Under the pieces are notes generated by a model. The model was not told where the DNA came from and did no database searches. It saw only the letters and a program-made list of their open reading frames with translations. Source: Epinephelus fuscoguttatus (taxonomy: Eukaryota; Chordata; Actinopteri; Perciformes; Serranidae). From it: a stretch of 64,000 bases of DNA. Location of the stretch: the NCBI RefSeq assembly GCF_011397635.1, contig NC_064769.1:17625207-17689206 (forward strand), written 5' to 3'. Shown here one piece after another: positions 27,501 through 36,030 of the stretch. A program made the translations under genes and the position numbers. The first letter of the stretch is position 1, and each line of letters begins with the position of its first letter.

Positions 27501-30500
27501 ATTTGATTCGTCATGACATGGTGTCTACGTCATCGTTTTCAAAAGTTTCCATGTCCGCCCGTCCAGACTAAAAAGCAACCCCGGAGTGTTCATAATAAAA
27601 GAGGGTCAGCAGCATTTTCAAAGGTTTCTGTTTTAGGCACCAAAACACAGGAGCAGTGCGGAAGCTAGGCATAAACATAACAATAGTTGTGTGTTTTAAA
27701 AATGAAAATGTATTAGTTTGGATGTAGCCTACATGGACTGACTACTCTAAATTGGCCATAGGTGAAAATGTGAGCGTGAATAGTTGTCTGTCTCTACGTG
27801 TCAGCCCTGAGACTGACTGGTGACCTGTTCAGGGTGTACCCTGCCTCTTGCTCATTGACAGCTGGGATCTGCTCCAACCCTCCCTGCGACCCTGAGCGAT
27901 AAATGGATAGATGGATGAGTTGACAATTAATGTTCAACTCAAAATCAGTGGATCATTTCAGCTCTAGAACATGAATATGCAAGAGCATTTCAACAATGAA
28001 AAATATACAAACCCACAAAACAAACTAGACTTTTCCTTAAAGTCTGTCTGATAATTATGAATGAATTTAATCCAGAAAAACTGTGAGCCAAATTTATCTG
28101 AGGGCAAACTAACTAAATATAAGAAATATGTCTTTACTGATAAACTGTATGTTGATATTAAATACTCTATTAAAATACTCTTTTCAGTATAATATTGATT
28201 TCCACCATACTGCCCACCCCCAGTTTGAAGCAGAGCTGCTGTTACATTCTATATTTCAGTGTTACACTCTGATAATGTTATGTCCCCTGAGGCCTGAGAG
28301 TTTTTCCCCACCAGCAGCTAACCAGTCCCTTGGCTTTGCCTTGAATGCCGTCACCAGTTGCACTTTTGTATCCCCTCCTTTTCTCCAGCTCACTAAACCA
28401 GTCTCATTAATAAGGCCTGTATTATCTGCCCTCACCACAGCCCAGTCCATGAAATGAATAGTCAGGGTCTTCATTGCTCTCTGCTGTCTGACTAGAAGAG
28501 CTCATAATGGCTTCATTAAGGCAGAAGTTTCATTTGGTTGACAATGGGTTAATGGCCCATGTGCAGTCTGTTGGCAGCAAGGAATAGGCTACGGGAGGAG
28601 GAGAGGTTTTTGATGAGCGTTTTCATTTGGAGGTCAGCCAGGGTCATCCGAGTGTCAGCCACAAGTGAACAAATGTGTAATTGATGTTGGGACAGCCCTG
28701 GTGTCCCCCCGGGAAGCACCCTCAGCCTTTTTCGTTCAGATGGGTATTGTGGAGGGGGGTGGCGTCTATATGCCCCCCGTTCACTCCCTCCTCTCATCAC
28801 AGAGGACAACACCGAGTCAAGAATGAAAAGGCTAAAAGAGACAAACGATATCCCAGAAGGAGGATACGCTTCAATTTTGGCCCTTTTCTCCTGCCAGCGA
28901 TGTTTCATTTCTCCCTGCTGGTGTAATTGCTCTCCCCACACGTCGGGAAGCTGGCATCTGATGCCGCGGAGGGGGAGGTGTGCAGGAGATGTCTCCTTTT
29001 GTTTCCTGATTTGCATGGATGTTACTACAGAATGGTAGATAAGTGTTGAGACACAAGCCAAGAGTCTTCATAAGGTAGCGCCATCACGCCGCTTTAGTCA
29101 AGTGAGTCAGTGGGATTCTGGTGGAGAGAAGTTTGGCCTAATGCCACATTCATATATGGGATGCATGGTAGAGATGGGAGATAAATGACTTGCAAAGGGT
29201 CATGTCTTTGGATAACTTCAGATGTCTTGATGTGTGCAGACTTTTTGGGCCTTAAAATACTGTGCATTGACAATATAACACAACATCCATTACATCTAGG
29301 TTTAATTACATCGAACCCCCCATGTTTGCTTGATTTTTGGGCTCTTTTGTATTAAGCTTGGATTATGCTGGAAAAGAACAAGTTCATACGGCAACCATGT
29401 TAGAAAACGAAGTCTAAGAGTAGGCAGACACTATCGTTTAAATTAGGAGATACCACTGCACATTTTCAGACGGTCTCATCTCAAATGCATTTTTAGTGTT
29501 GCACTCCTTCGTACATATGAATAATGACAGAGGAAATTGTGCTAAGAATGAAAAAAGAGCTTGAGAGAGAGAAATCCCTGCTTACTGTCTCACTTTGGAT
29601 TTGCTTTTTTACTTTGTCTTTTGAGATAGTTAAAGGTATACTATGCAGGAATTGTCAGCTACTGTTTGTAAACCGTATCGCCAGCGAAAGTGAAAGAAAA
29701 GTCCAACCCTTGATCCGTTAGATTTGTGTCTTTTCAGGGCTGTGTGTGCGATTTTCGTAGTTTCTCTTGGATGCATGCTGTTTATGGTCTGGTTGCTCCC
29801 TTTTATAAAGTCCTGACCTCACCTGCATGCTGTTCTGAGAACTGTCCCAAACACAGCAAATACAAAGAAAACACAGTCTCTGGAGAAGATAACACCACCA
29901 CACACTTTTTTTGGGTCGTAAGTGATGATTTAGAGGATGACTAAGGAATGAGTCTATACATTGTTTTTGAGGAAAGCCCTGCATAGTATTTCTTTAAGTT
30001 TGGGACATTTGGTCAATTATGTTGAGAAATGTGAGGACATCACCGTGATAATTTTTCTGTATTTTCTGACATGTCTTAGGCCGAGAAAACAATCAGCAGA
30101 TTAATCAATAACAAAACTAATTGTTAGCTGCAGCCCTAGTTAAATATCCCGTATTGTTTGCTGCTCTTTCAGGTGGAGAAACCATCAAGAACATCAAAGA
30201 ACAGTCTCGTGCCCACGTGGAGCTCCAGAGAAACCCGCCGCCCAACACCGACCCCAACGTGCGCATCTTCTCCATCCGAGGCACCCCTCAGCAGTTGGAA
30301 AAGGCCCGCCAGCTGATCGATGAGAGAATTGGGGTAGGTGGTCTGGCTCTGGCCCAAAACTCTATTGTCTGGCCTGATATTCATGAGCGCACATGTCAAT
30401 GCGGGGAGCTGCCGGGGTGAGCCGGGCTGCTGTGGTCCTGGTGGCCAGCAGGATGTCACCAGAGGTTAAACATAAAGAATCCATCAAATGGACTTAATGG

Positions 30501-33500
30501 AGTGCATCAGCACCCGGCCCTGCCCTCTGACCTTGCCTGTTGGCTCCCTTTAAACACAAGTGTGGTCTCTCACTCGCCTCCTCTTCCCTTTCTCTGCTCC
30601 AGGGCCCAGGAATGGGGGGCAACAGCAGCTTCGGTATGAATCCTTACAACCAAGGACCAACCACTCCTCCTCAACAGTAAGCTTCGACTTCTCCTCATTT
30701 CACAGTTTCATGTATTACTGTTATGTCTGTCACGATAACTGCTTTTGTTGAACAGTTTATTGTTCCAGAAATAAATGCGATAAACCGTATTATTGTCATT
30801 TTAAGACCATTTTATGCCACTGATATAATGGTAATATAATAGCATAGCGTACACCATGTCAAATAGCAATTAACTTTTAATCGTTAAGACTATTTAGACA
30901 GTGTAAAAAAGTGCATATTTTTTAAAAAGTAATGATTAACAGCTGTTAATATATACAAGAACGTATATATATGATTATAGTACCTTCATAGGAGTAGCCC
31001 ATAATGACTTAGTTTGAGACATAATACAAAATTTGGCCAACACAACCAAGTGATGCATCTGGTGACTAATCGAAAAGCTTAGTGACGTTCAGGCAACTTC
31101 GCAGTTGGCTCCATAATAGTGGGGCTGTACAGCCTGGGAGCTGAGCGGTTTGCTGGTTGATTTTCGGAGAGTCAGATGAAGTTTTTGGATGAGTAAAACT
31201 ACAAATGAAGGACTTTTTGGCTCGTTACCAGGGGTTGGCAATCTAATGACTATGAGGACTGAGCGTCTCCCGTTCCAAAAGAGCAGCTGCAGGCTACCAG
31301 TCTTGAAAGTGTTGCTTTATTTTTCGTCAAACTGGCATAAGTACGGGTGGGGTGGAGAGAGAAAGAAGGGAGAATCGCTGCACCCAAGTCTTACATTGCT
31401 TGGGAATACCCTGCTGTTTATTTTGGCATCATGTTAGCTAAAGTTTTGGTGACATTCTTATGTAAACAACGCATGTAAACACAACAAGCAATATCGCAGT
31501 TGGAAAAGTGGTCAAACTCTCATGTCCGTATATCGTATGATGAATCAATAACGTAATTATCGTGACAGGCGTAGTTACAGGTCAGAGGCTTGCTGATTAA
31601 GTGTAACACAATGGTCTTAGTAAGTAAGTAATTTTCACGTTTGTTACTCACATTAAATTGTCTTTGTTTTTGCATAAGTGGGGGTCAGACGTTCATGACT
31701 GGAGGATGGGGGACAACTTTTCAAATATGGCAACCTCAAGGCCAGCAGGAACACAGTAAGTAAATCCATTCAGAACTATTCTAGCTGCTACAGATACCTG
31801 ACCAGATTTCAATATGAAACCAAATTAAGAAATGTGATCCTTTCCCAGCTAGATTATTTTGGTCAACCCAGGAACAAAAAAAAAAATGTAGACACAGAAG
31901 TAATTTCAATATCCTAAATTTGGCTCCAAAAGCACAACCAGGTTATTTTTATCATTGAGCTTTAAAGTCTTCAGCAGGCTGGGGTGAAATGGTTGTGCTC
32001 CCTGTGGCTAACCACCTCTTTCCTGTATGAACAGATTTTAAATTTGCCGTCGATGGAAATCATTAGGAAACAGATGAGAGCAGAAGGTGAAAAGGGAAAA
32101 GGGAAGCCCACTCTGAGTAACTCTGGTGGTGTTATCTGTGTCTGGTTTCAGGTCACAATGGATCCCAGACGGGCCAGATGGACTGGGAGCAGTATTATAA
32201 AAAGCTAGGCAAGAGAAAAGGATATTTTGTCTTAACGCCCCACTTCATTCTACAGTCTTGTTCTACGAAAATTTAAATTTAATTCTCCTCTTTCTTAAAT
32301 ACGCTTCACACAAGCCTGATGAAATCATGCTTTTACTCACCATTTTGGACAGATTATGAGCATAAATCCTGCCTGTAACTTCAGTGTGGGACCCTGGTTA
32401 CTAAAGCTGTTAGAGGAACAGCTGTATTCAAGATTGATTCTATAAACAAAATTGAAACTCTTCTTCTGTTCGTTTTCAGGTCAGCAAAACCAAGCTCAGA
32501 GCGCTGCTCCTGAATACAACAAAGCTTGGGGTGAGTACTTATGGAAGTATTTTATTATGTTCAGATCTAAGGACACATTTGAGCTTAAACCTGCAAGTGT
32601 GTCTTCAATTTTTGGAATTCTTGCTCTTCTGTTTTCTCACTTTTGTTTTTCTCCTCTTTAGGCCAGACTGCTGGTCCTGCATCTCAGCAGACCTCTAATC
32701 CTGACTACAGCGCCTGGGTTGACTTCTACAGACAGCCAATGGCCTACTTCAACCAGGGCGCACAGCAGACACAAGCCCCGGGCCTTCAGGTGAGAACCAA
32801 CTGTGTGTTTTCACAGCTTTGGTCACAGCGCTGATCTGTCAGGATGAGGCTGGTAATTTTTTCTTTTTGTCAACAAATCCCATAAAAAGACCAAAACCAA
32901 AAATGTTAGACTGTTTGTTATTACACTGTTAGAGGCTCTCAGCTTTGAGCCTCCTAAGGCAAATTGTGATTTGTGATATTGGGCTGTATAAATATAATTG
33001 AATTGAGTTGAACTGAACTACTTAAATAATAACTTGATTATCTTGAGTCATTTGAGTGAGTGAGTGAGTGAGTGAGTTTTTGCCACAATTGATAGTAAAT
33101 TTATTGTCTTTGAGTTTTAGATTGTTGGTTGGACAAAAAGACTATGAGTGTTGGCTCTGAGAAATTGCAGTGGTCACTTTTACATATTTTCTGACCATTT
33201 TTTATAGACAAAACGAAAGAAAAGAGTCCACAATGAAAAGTATGGTTAGTTGGAGCCCTTACAGTGAATTTTTTTGCGGTCTATTTTCAGGGGTGGAAAT
33301 CACCAAAGGCTCCACAATACAATATCGTGATACAAATTTAATTCCAATTCTAAATGTTATGCAGTATGCAGAGTACTGCAATTACTCATACTGCAATTTA
33401 TTACCTTTTTTAGCTGCAAATTATATCCTGTATCTGTTTTTATCTAATAAGATAAAGTTTTCAGTCTGTTCATCTAACTTAATTTTTATTGCAGCAAAAT

Positions 33501-34380
33501 GTATCCAGTGGACTGTAAAAGCAATTGTTAAATTTGTATTTGCAGTAAGGGCGGCCATGATATCATATTTTCACTACATGATTATTGTGGCCAAAAGAGT
33601 TCATGTGATCATGTGTATATTATTAAAGATATACTATTTAGGATTTCTCGAAGAAACAATGTATAGATGGGTACAGAAATAATCCCTCTCAGTCATCATT
33701 TACGACCCATTAGAGGTGTGTGACGGTGGTATTTTCTGCAGAGACTCTGCCGTCTGCCTGTATTTTCTGTGTTCAGGACGTTTATCAGCGCGTACCCCCA
33801 CAGCGCTCAGGTAACATTAGGCTTTATTAAAAAAAAAGTAGCGACCAGGTGCCAGACTGTGAGCAGCAGGCACTCAAGAGACCTGGTGCCGAAAAACACA
33901 CAAATAGTGAGACAAAACACCAAACAAGAATCTGTGGTTAGGTTTTACTTTTGCTTTTCGGTAACCGACAATCCTGCATGGTATACTTTCTGTACTCTAT
34001 GTAACAACACAATGTTGCCACGCACAGTATCGCGATACTATGCTGTATCGATTCCTTTTTTTGCTCATAGTATTAATACTGTCACTCCGTCATGCATTCT
34101 GCTTCTGTAAATACTCCATAAAATGCAGCACACATGTTCATCATAATGAAGAAACGTGTTATATTGTGCCAAAGTGTGGCTCACCGAAGTGTCTTTAATC
34201 ATTGTTGGACGCGGTAGAGCCCTATGATACAGTTCTTATCAGTGGGATTTGTTGACAGTGAGAAAATATTAAAAAATCACCAGACTTTTCCTTTAAGCTA
34301 CAAACAAATGTCAGCTGCGATGTGGAGTAAATACGGTGAGAAATGCTGAACAAAGTGTTTTTATTTTGCAGGATCATTAA
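6508..34380 (+). CDS. fubp3: Far upstream element-binding protein 3 (four KH domains), 19 coding exons
   Basis: Coding exons: 6508-6594, 12814-12925, 16742-16775, 17284-17333, 17488-17559, 20127-20184, 20409-20571, 22664-22762, 22972-23076, 23278-23380, 24257-24357, 25056-25185, 30173-30333, 30603-30676, 31679-31755, 32152-32208, 32480-32530, 32662-32789, 34372-34380 (stop TAA). They join in frame to 556 aa, close to the roughly 570 aa of mammalian FUBP3. The family binds single-stranded DNA (FUSE of MYC) and AU-rich RNA in nucleus and cytoplasm. GxxG loops mark KH1 (GKGG 97-100), KH2 (GKGG 182-185), KH3 (GRNG 273-276) and KH4 (GKGG 370-373). The C-terminus carries the family's aromatic repeats: DWEQYYKK 486-493, YNKAW 507-511, [10 protein letters not shown] 527-536. 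The N-terminus MAELVQGQ identifies FUBP3 rather than FUBP1 or KHSRP. Three more in-frame ATGs directly precede the chosen start, which has A at -3 and G at +4. Introns 1, 2 and 12 are 6.2, 3.8 and 5.0 kb. Intron 16 uses a GC donor. The Arg/Gly run after KH3 is shorter than in mammals. Confidence 0.96.
8801..9062 (+). mobile_element. hAT-type MITE copy (TAGAGCTG family) in fubp3 intron 1
   Basis: Starts TAGAGCTGCAATGATT and ends with the reverse complement of AAGGACTGAAACTCAATC. The interior has phrases typical of a very abundant fish hAT-like non-autonomous family: AACAAGACATTTGAGGAC, TTTCTGACATTTTTTAGACC, AACTAATCGATTAATTGAGG. The flanking 8-mers (cttgagga / cacgggga) agree at five of eight positions, consistent with an old target duplication. 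No coding capacity. Confidence 0.7.
10570..10629. repeat. Inverted repeat, 16-bp stem and 29-nt loop, fubp3 intron 1
   Basis: TAAACATCAATACAGG (from 10569) pairs exactly with CCTGTATTGATGTTTA at 10614-10629. The surroundings are intronic and AT-rich. It may be the core of a decayed foldback element; a nearby phrase at 10138-10190 (ACTACATCCACACTAA) resembles the termini of the intron-12 element at 26971. Confidence 0.8.
14378..14716 (-). mobile_element. Truncated TTAA-type dispersed DNA element in fubp3 intron 2
   Basis: Reads on the minus strand from a terminus TTTAAAGGGACAGTTCACCC (14716 backwards) into phrases typical of a highly repeated fish element (CTTACCTGTAGTGCTATTTA, GTGAGTTGCTGAGTGTTGGA). 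The far end fades near 14380, so the copy is probably partial. The class is inferred from the TTAA-ended terminus. Not coding. Confidence 0.6.
15217..15780. mobile_element. Foldback MITE with long internal inverted repeat, fubp3 intron 2
   Basis: Arms at about 15386-15458 and 15582-15662 are imperfect reverse complements over roughly 75 bp (for example GTCTCATTTATCCAGT at 15440 against ACTGGATAAATGAGAC at 15583, and TATATCAAAACAT against ATGTTTTGATATA). The left part, beginning TTAAAGGAGTAGGTCACTTG, looks like the terminus of a high-copy fish element. Outer limits are approximate. Confidence 0.6.
16380..16660. promoter_or_regulatory. Candidate conserved non-coding block, fubp3 intron 2
   Basis: A GC-balanced, complex, repeat-free stretch in otherwise AT-rich intron, ending about 80 bp before exon 3. 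It contains GCCTGATTACC, GGATTGGCAGG and CATGACTCATTCC. No coding frame fits a known exon. The regulatory reading is an inference from composition only. Confidence 0.3.
18163..18753. mobile_element. MITE with TTAA-type ends, fubp3 intron 5
   Basis: Left end TTAAGTCCCAGACACACCAA and right end, read from the minus strand, TAAAGGCCCTGACACACCAA: about 20-bp terminal inverted repeats with a few mismatches. The TTAA / TTTA ends suggest piggyBac-like TTAA targeting. About 590 bp, no coding capacity. Confidence 0.75.
21973..22120 (+). mobile_element. Possible hAT-like repeat fragment, fubp3 intron 7
   Basis: Starts AGCAGGGTGTATGCAGGTCA and has CTTAAAATGTCTTCAG and CCTTAAAAGTCATTAAA phrases that resemble a fish MITE beginning CAGGGTGT. 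The right end is not found. The rest of intron 7 (20572-22663) is AT-rich with no recognised gene; another possible fragment begins near 21230 (GTGGGCAATATGGCCCC). Confidence 0.4.
23828..23854. repeat. 27-nt perfect odd palindrome, fubp3 intron 10
   Basis: Arms TTCTCCTTAATTA and TAATTAAGGAGAA are exact reverse complements around a single T. It sits in an AT-rich stretch with further TAATTAAT sequence. It could be a homeodomain-type double site or a relic of a transposon terminus. Confidence 0.8.
25456..26060. promoter_or_regulatory. Candidate conserved non-coding element A, fubp3 intron 12
   Basis: Repeat-free, complex sequence, apart from a short GT run near 25725-25765. It carries dense TAAT/ATTA-type sites (GACATTAATTGTTAAAGG, GGAATTAGCTTATTGGC, GCATTAGCATATG, GTGATTAATATC). 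Introns here are otherwise full of transposon relics, so a 600-bp relic-free block stands out. It lies in the 5-kb intron of a gene next to the developmental regulator prdm12. Function is inferred, not shown. Confidence 0.4.
26671..26714. repeat. Opposed homopolymers: A run followed by T run
   Basis: A 12-13 nt A run, a single C, then a 22-nt T run in fubp3 intron 12. It could form a simple foldback and is a likely slippage or sequencing trouble spot. Confidence 0.85.
26820..27920 (+). mobile_element. tRNA-SINE/L2-tail retroelement, split by a later insertion
   Basis: Left part 26820-26970 has a tRNA-like B box (GGTTCAATTCC at about 26868) and the phrase CCACAGTCCAAAGACATGCA. Right part 27730-27920 resumes with ACTCTAAATTGGCCATAGGT and GACCTGTTCAGGGTGTACCC and ends in a GATGGATAGA-like tail. 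Together these are the usual consecutive parts of a fish SINE whose tail resembles L2 LINEs. The two halves are separated by the element at 26971-27729. Confidence 0.75.
26971..27729. mobile_element. 759-bp MITE nested inside the SINE, fubp3 intron 12
   Basis: Left end GGCTGTATCCACACTAATAT and right end (minus strand) GGCTACATCCAAACTAATAC begin terminal inverted repeats that continue to about 38-40 bp with roughly 75 percent identity, both reaching a TTTTAAAACA phrase. Non-coding inside. It interrupts the SINE exactly between the phrases GACATGCAGG and CTCTAAATTGG, so it is younger. No clean target duplication is visible. Confidence 0.75.
28280..29060. promoter_or_regulatory. Candidate conserved non-coding element B, fubp3 intron 12
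   Basis: About 780 bp of complex, relic-free sequence. Several frames are open on both strands at once (a 170-codon frame on the minus strand at 28549-29061), which fits constrained non-coding DNA with few stops better than a gene: no domain, no splice support and no codon pattern is seen. Motifs include CTCATTAATAAGGCC and GGCTTCATTAAGGC. Confidence 0.4.
29630..29997. mobile_element. 368-bp TTAA-flanked MITE, fubp3 intron 12
   Basis: Left end TTAAAGGTATACTATGCAGG, right end on the minus strand TTAAAGAAATACTATGCAGG: 17 of 20 positions match. TTAA at both edges suggests a piggyBac-like target site. A second copy in reverse orientation begins at 33623, and a partial one at about 57674. Confidence 0.8.
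30003..30139 (-). mobile_element. hAT-type MITE fragment ending just before fubp3 exon 13
   Basis: Minus-strand terminus TAGGGCTGCAGCTAACAATT followed by the family phrases GATTAATCTGCTGATTG and AAAATACAGAAAAATTATC. It is the same family as 8801-9062. The terminus ends near 30138, leaving about 34 nt to the splice acceptor at 30171-30172, so branch-point sequence probably lies in or against transposon DNA. Confidence 0.65.
30725..31570. mobile_element. 846-bp MITE with CTGTCACGATAA termini, fubp3 intron 14
   Basis: Left end GTCTGTCACGATAACTG and right end (minus strand) GCCTGTCACGATAATTA match at 12 consecutive positions. The interior is AT-rich with many decayed repeats and no protein. It accounts for most of intron 14. 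No clean target duplication is seen; hAT-like by resemblance only. Confidence 0.7.
32209..32479 (+). other. fubp3: GC-AG intron (fubp3 intron 16)
   Basis: The exon ends at 32208 with ...AAGCTAG and the intron begins GCAAGA. No GT donor nearby keeps the frame with the next exon (acceptor CAG at 32477-32479). Using GC gives ...[14 protein letters not shown]..., the expected family repeat, and AG|GCAAG is the optimal context for the minor class of GC donors. Confidence 0.88.
33054..33077 (+). repeat. GAGT tetranucleotide microsatellite
   Basis: Six GAGT units in fubp3 intron 18. Confidence 0.9.
33085..33210. mobile_element. Short hAT-family MITE fragment, fubp3 intron 18
   Basis: Internal family phrases only: GATTGTTGGTTGGACAAAAA, TATTTTCTGACCATTTTTTA, TAGACAAAACG. 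Both ends are missing. The GAGT tetranucleotide repeat at 33054-33077 abuts it. Confidence 0.5.
33623..33760. mobile_element. Second copy of the TTAA MITE, reverse orientation, partial
   Basis: Begins TTAAAGATATACTATTTAGG and carries AACAATGTATAGA and CATCATTTACGACCC, which are the reverse complement of the right half of the element at 29630-29997. The other half is not recognisable past about 33760. Flanking sequence (33288-33620 and on to about 34240) contains CAATATCGTGATAC-type phrases of a further decayed repeat. Confidence 0.6.
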
Positions 34381-35571
34381 GAGAAGACGCCCAGGTGAAA
34401 GACTTGAATCACTGAGGATGAAAACAACCCTTTTTTAACAGAGGGCTGTTCTAGATTTGCAACGCCTTGAAGACTTTTTTTCTTAGTGAGAAACACTAGC
34501 TGTAGAATGACTTATATGATAAAGTAATATTTCTAAAAATCAGGAACATTTATTTGTTACTAAATGCTTGTGTACACTGTTATTTTGGATAGACAGTATC
34601 TGGGATCCCTTTTTGGACTTGAGAGAGCTGTTTCGTTTTTCTATATTTTCCTGTCTCTGACTCCGATTGTACCGCCAAAATGAACCCAAGAGTTGTAACA
34701 TTTCAAAAGGCAATATGATCTATTTTTTCTAGTTATGTTGAAATGAAACCATGATTATGTGCTTAGCAGTCTTGAATACTTGAAGTTTTGTCATATGTCA
34801 TAAGATGTTTAAAAAAAGAGTGTGTTAAAAAATGTTTTCCTTTTTACATAATTCAGTGAAAATGAAACTGTGATGTTTTGTTACAGGAAATGTATTTTTG
34901 TTACAAGGTATAAAAACACGGATTAATGTCAGCCAGTGGCAATAGTTCTAATTTAATTCCTGTTGTGCATTGTATGCTGTTTTTCATTGTCATTTTATTG
35001 TACTCTGGTTTAAAAAAAGGTGCAATATCTTATTTCACTTTTGAAACAAAGATGGGTTCTCTAATATTTTGACAGACTTTTAACTTGTAGTTTTAAGATG
35101 TTTTTTTTTTCTCAAATGGAAATGTCATGGATAATTTATTACAATTATCTGATATGATAGGATTTAGGGGGATGTTGCAAATAGCTTTTTTGCCTTTGCT
35201 ACCTTGTAAAACTATGTATATATGCTCATATATTTGACTGTTAATTTAAAATATATATGTTTCATATATATAGATATATAAAAAAATATTTTTTTTCCTG
35301 TGATCAGTGTCACAGGAAAAATTGTCCCTCTTTTTTCTGTTCTGTTTTCATACTGAAAATGTTCAAAGATTGTGAATGTGTGATTTGAAATTTGATGTTG
35401 CATCTTGTTATGAAGAAAATACGAAGTGGTAGATTTTTGTGTATGTTCTGTACCCGAACTATTCAAGACTGCTAAGCCTCTGTACTTCTACCTGTGTAAT
35501 AATTAATATAGTATTTTTATGTTTTAAGTATTATGATCAAAAAACTGTCTTATTTGGTACCTCCCAGTTCG

Positions 35572-35616
35572 CCAACGCCCCACTGAGCCCTTGCGGTGGA
35601 CTCAGTGGGGCGTTGG
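35572..35616 (+). repeat. Perfect 16-bp hairpin in the fubp3 3' UTR
   Basis: Arm 35572-35587 (CCAACGCCCCACTGAG) is exactly the reverse complement of 35601-35616, with a 13-nt loop between. It is strikingly GC-rich inside AT-rich UTR. ACTCAGT continues just beyond the right arm, repeating part of the loop-proximal sequence. It could be a structured UTR element, a short foldback insertion, or chance. No known RNA family is recognised. Confidence 0.85.
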
Positions 35617-36024
35617 ACTCAGTCCAATGCTAATAACTTTTTAATTAATTTTTTATTTCTTTGTGTGATCTAATATAAATGCTATAAATGATGCATCATT
35701 ATGGAAAAATGATTCTGGTATTAACGTCATTTCTTAATGAAAAGGGATATAATTTCAAAATGTCTAATTATGGTGTTTCTTTTTTTTTTTCCTTATGTGT
35801 ACAGTTAACCATGTATTAAAAACATCCAGACTACCTTTATTGTGTACTGTTAAGCTGAGTTTCCGTTTCATGGTGTTATTATAAACATTTGTATGTCTTC
35901 TGTTGTATTAAGTGTTGAAACCTTGAGATGGTACATAGAGGATCTATCGGCCAACTGTGTGTTTTCATGTTTTATAAGCAGAAAATCTATATTTTCTATA
36001 GTCTATTGCCAGTTCTCGCATTCA

Positions 36025-36030
36025 AATAAA
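36025..36030 (+). terminator. fubp3: Candidate distal poly(A) signal of fubp3
   Basis: Canonical AATAAA about 1.64 kb past the stop codon, followed by a GT-rich stretch (TTGTCC, then CTTGTGGTTGG). ATTAAA at 35815 may give a shorter isoform. Confidence 0.5.

Noticed and set aside
28549-29061. 170-codon open frame on the minus strand
   Set aside because: No domain, no splice or promoter support, and several other frames are open over the same DNA; treated as possible conserved non-coding sequence.
33170-33682. 170-codon open frame on the plus strand
   Set aside because: Runs across hAT and TTAA MITE fragments in fubp3 intron 18; the product is low-complexity and matches no family.
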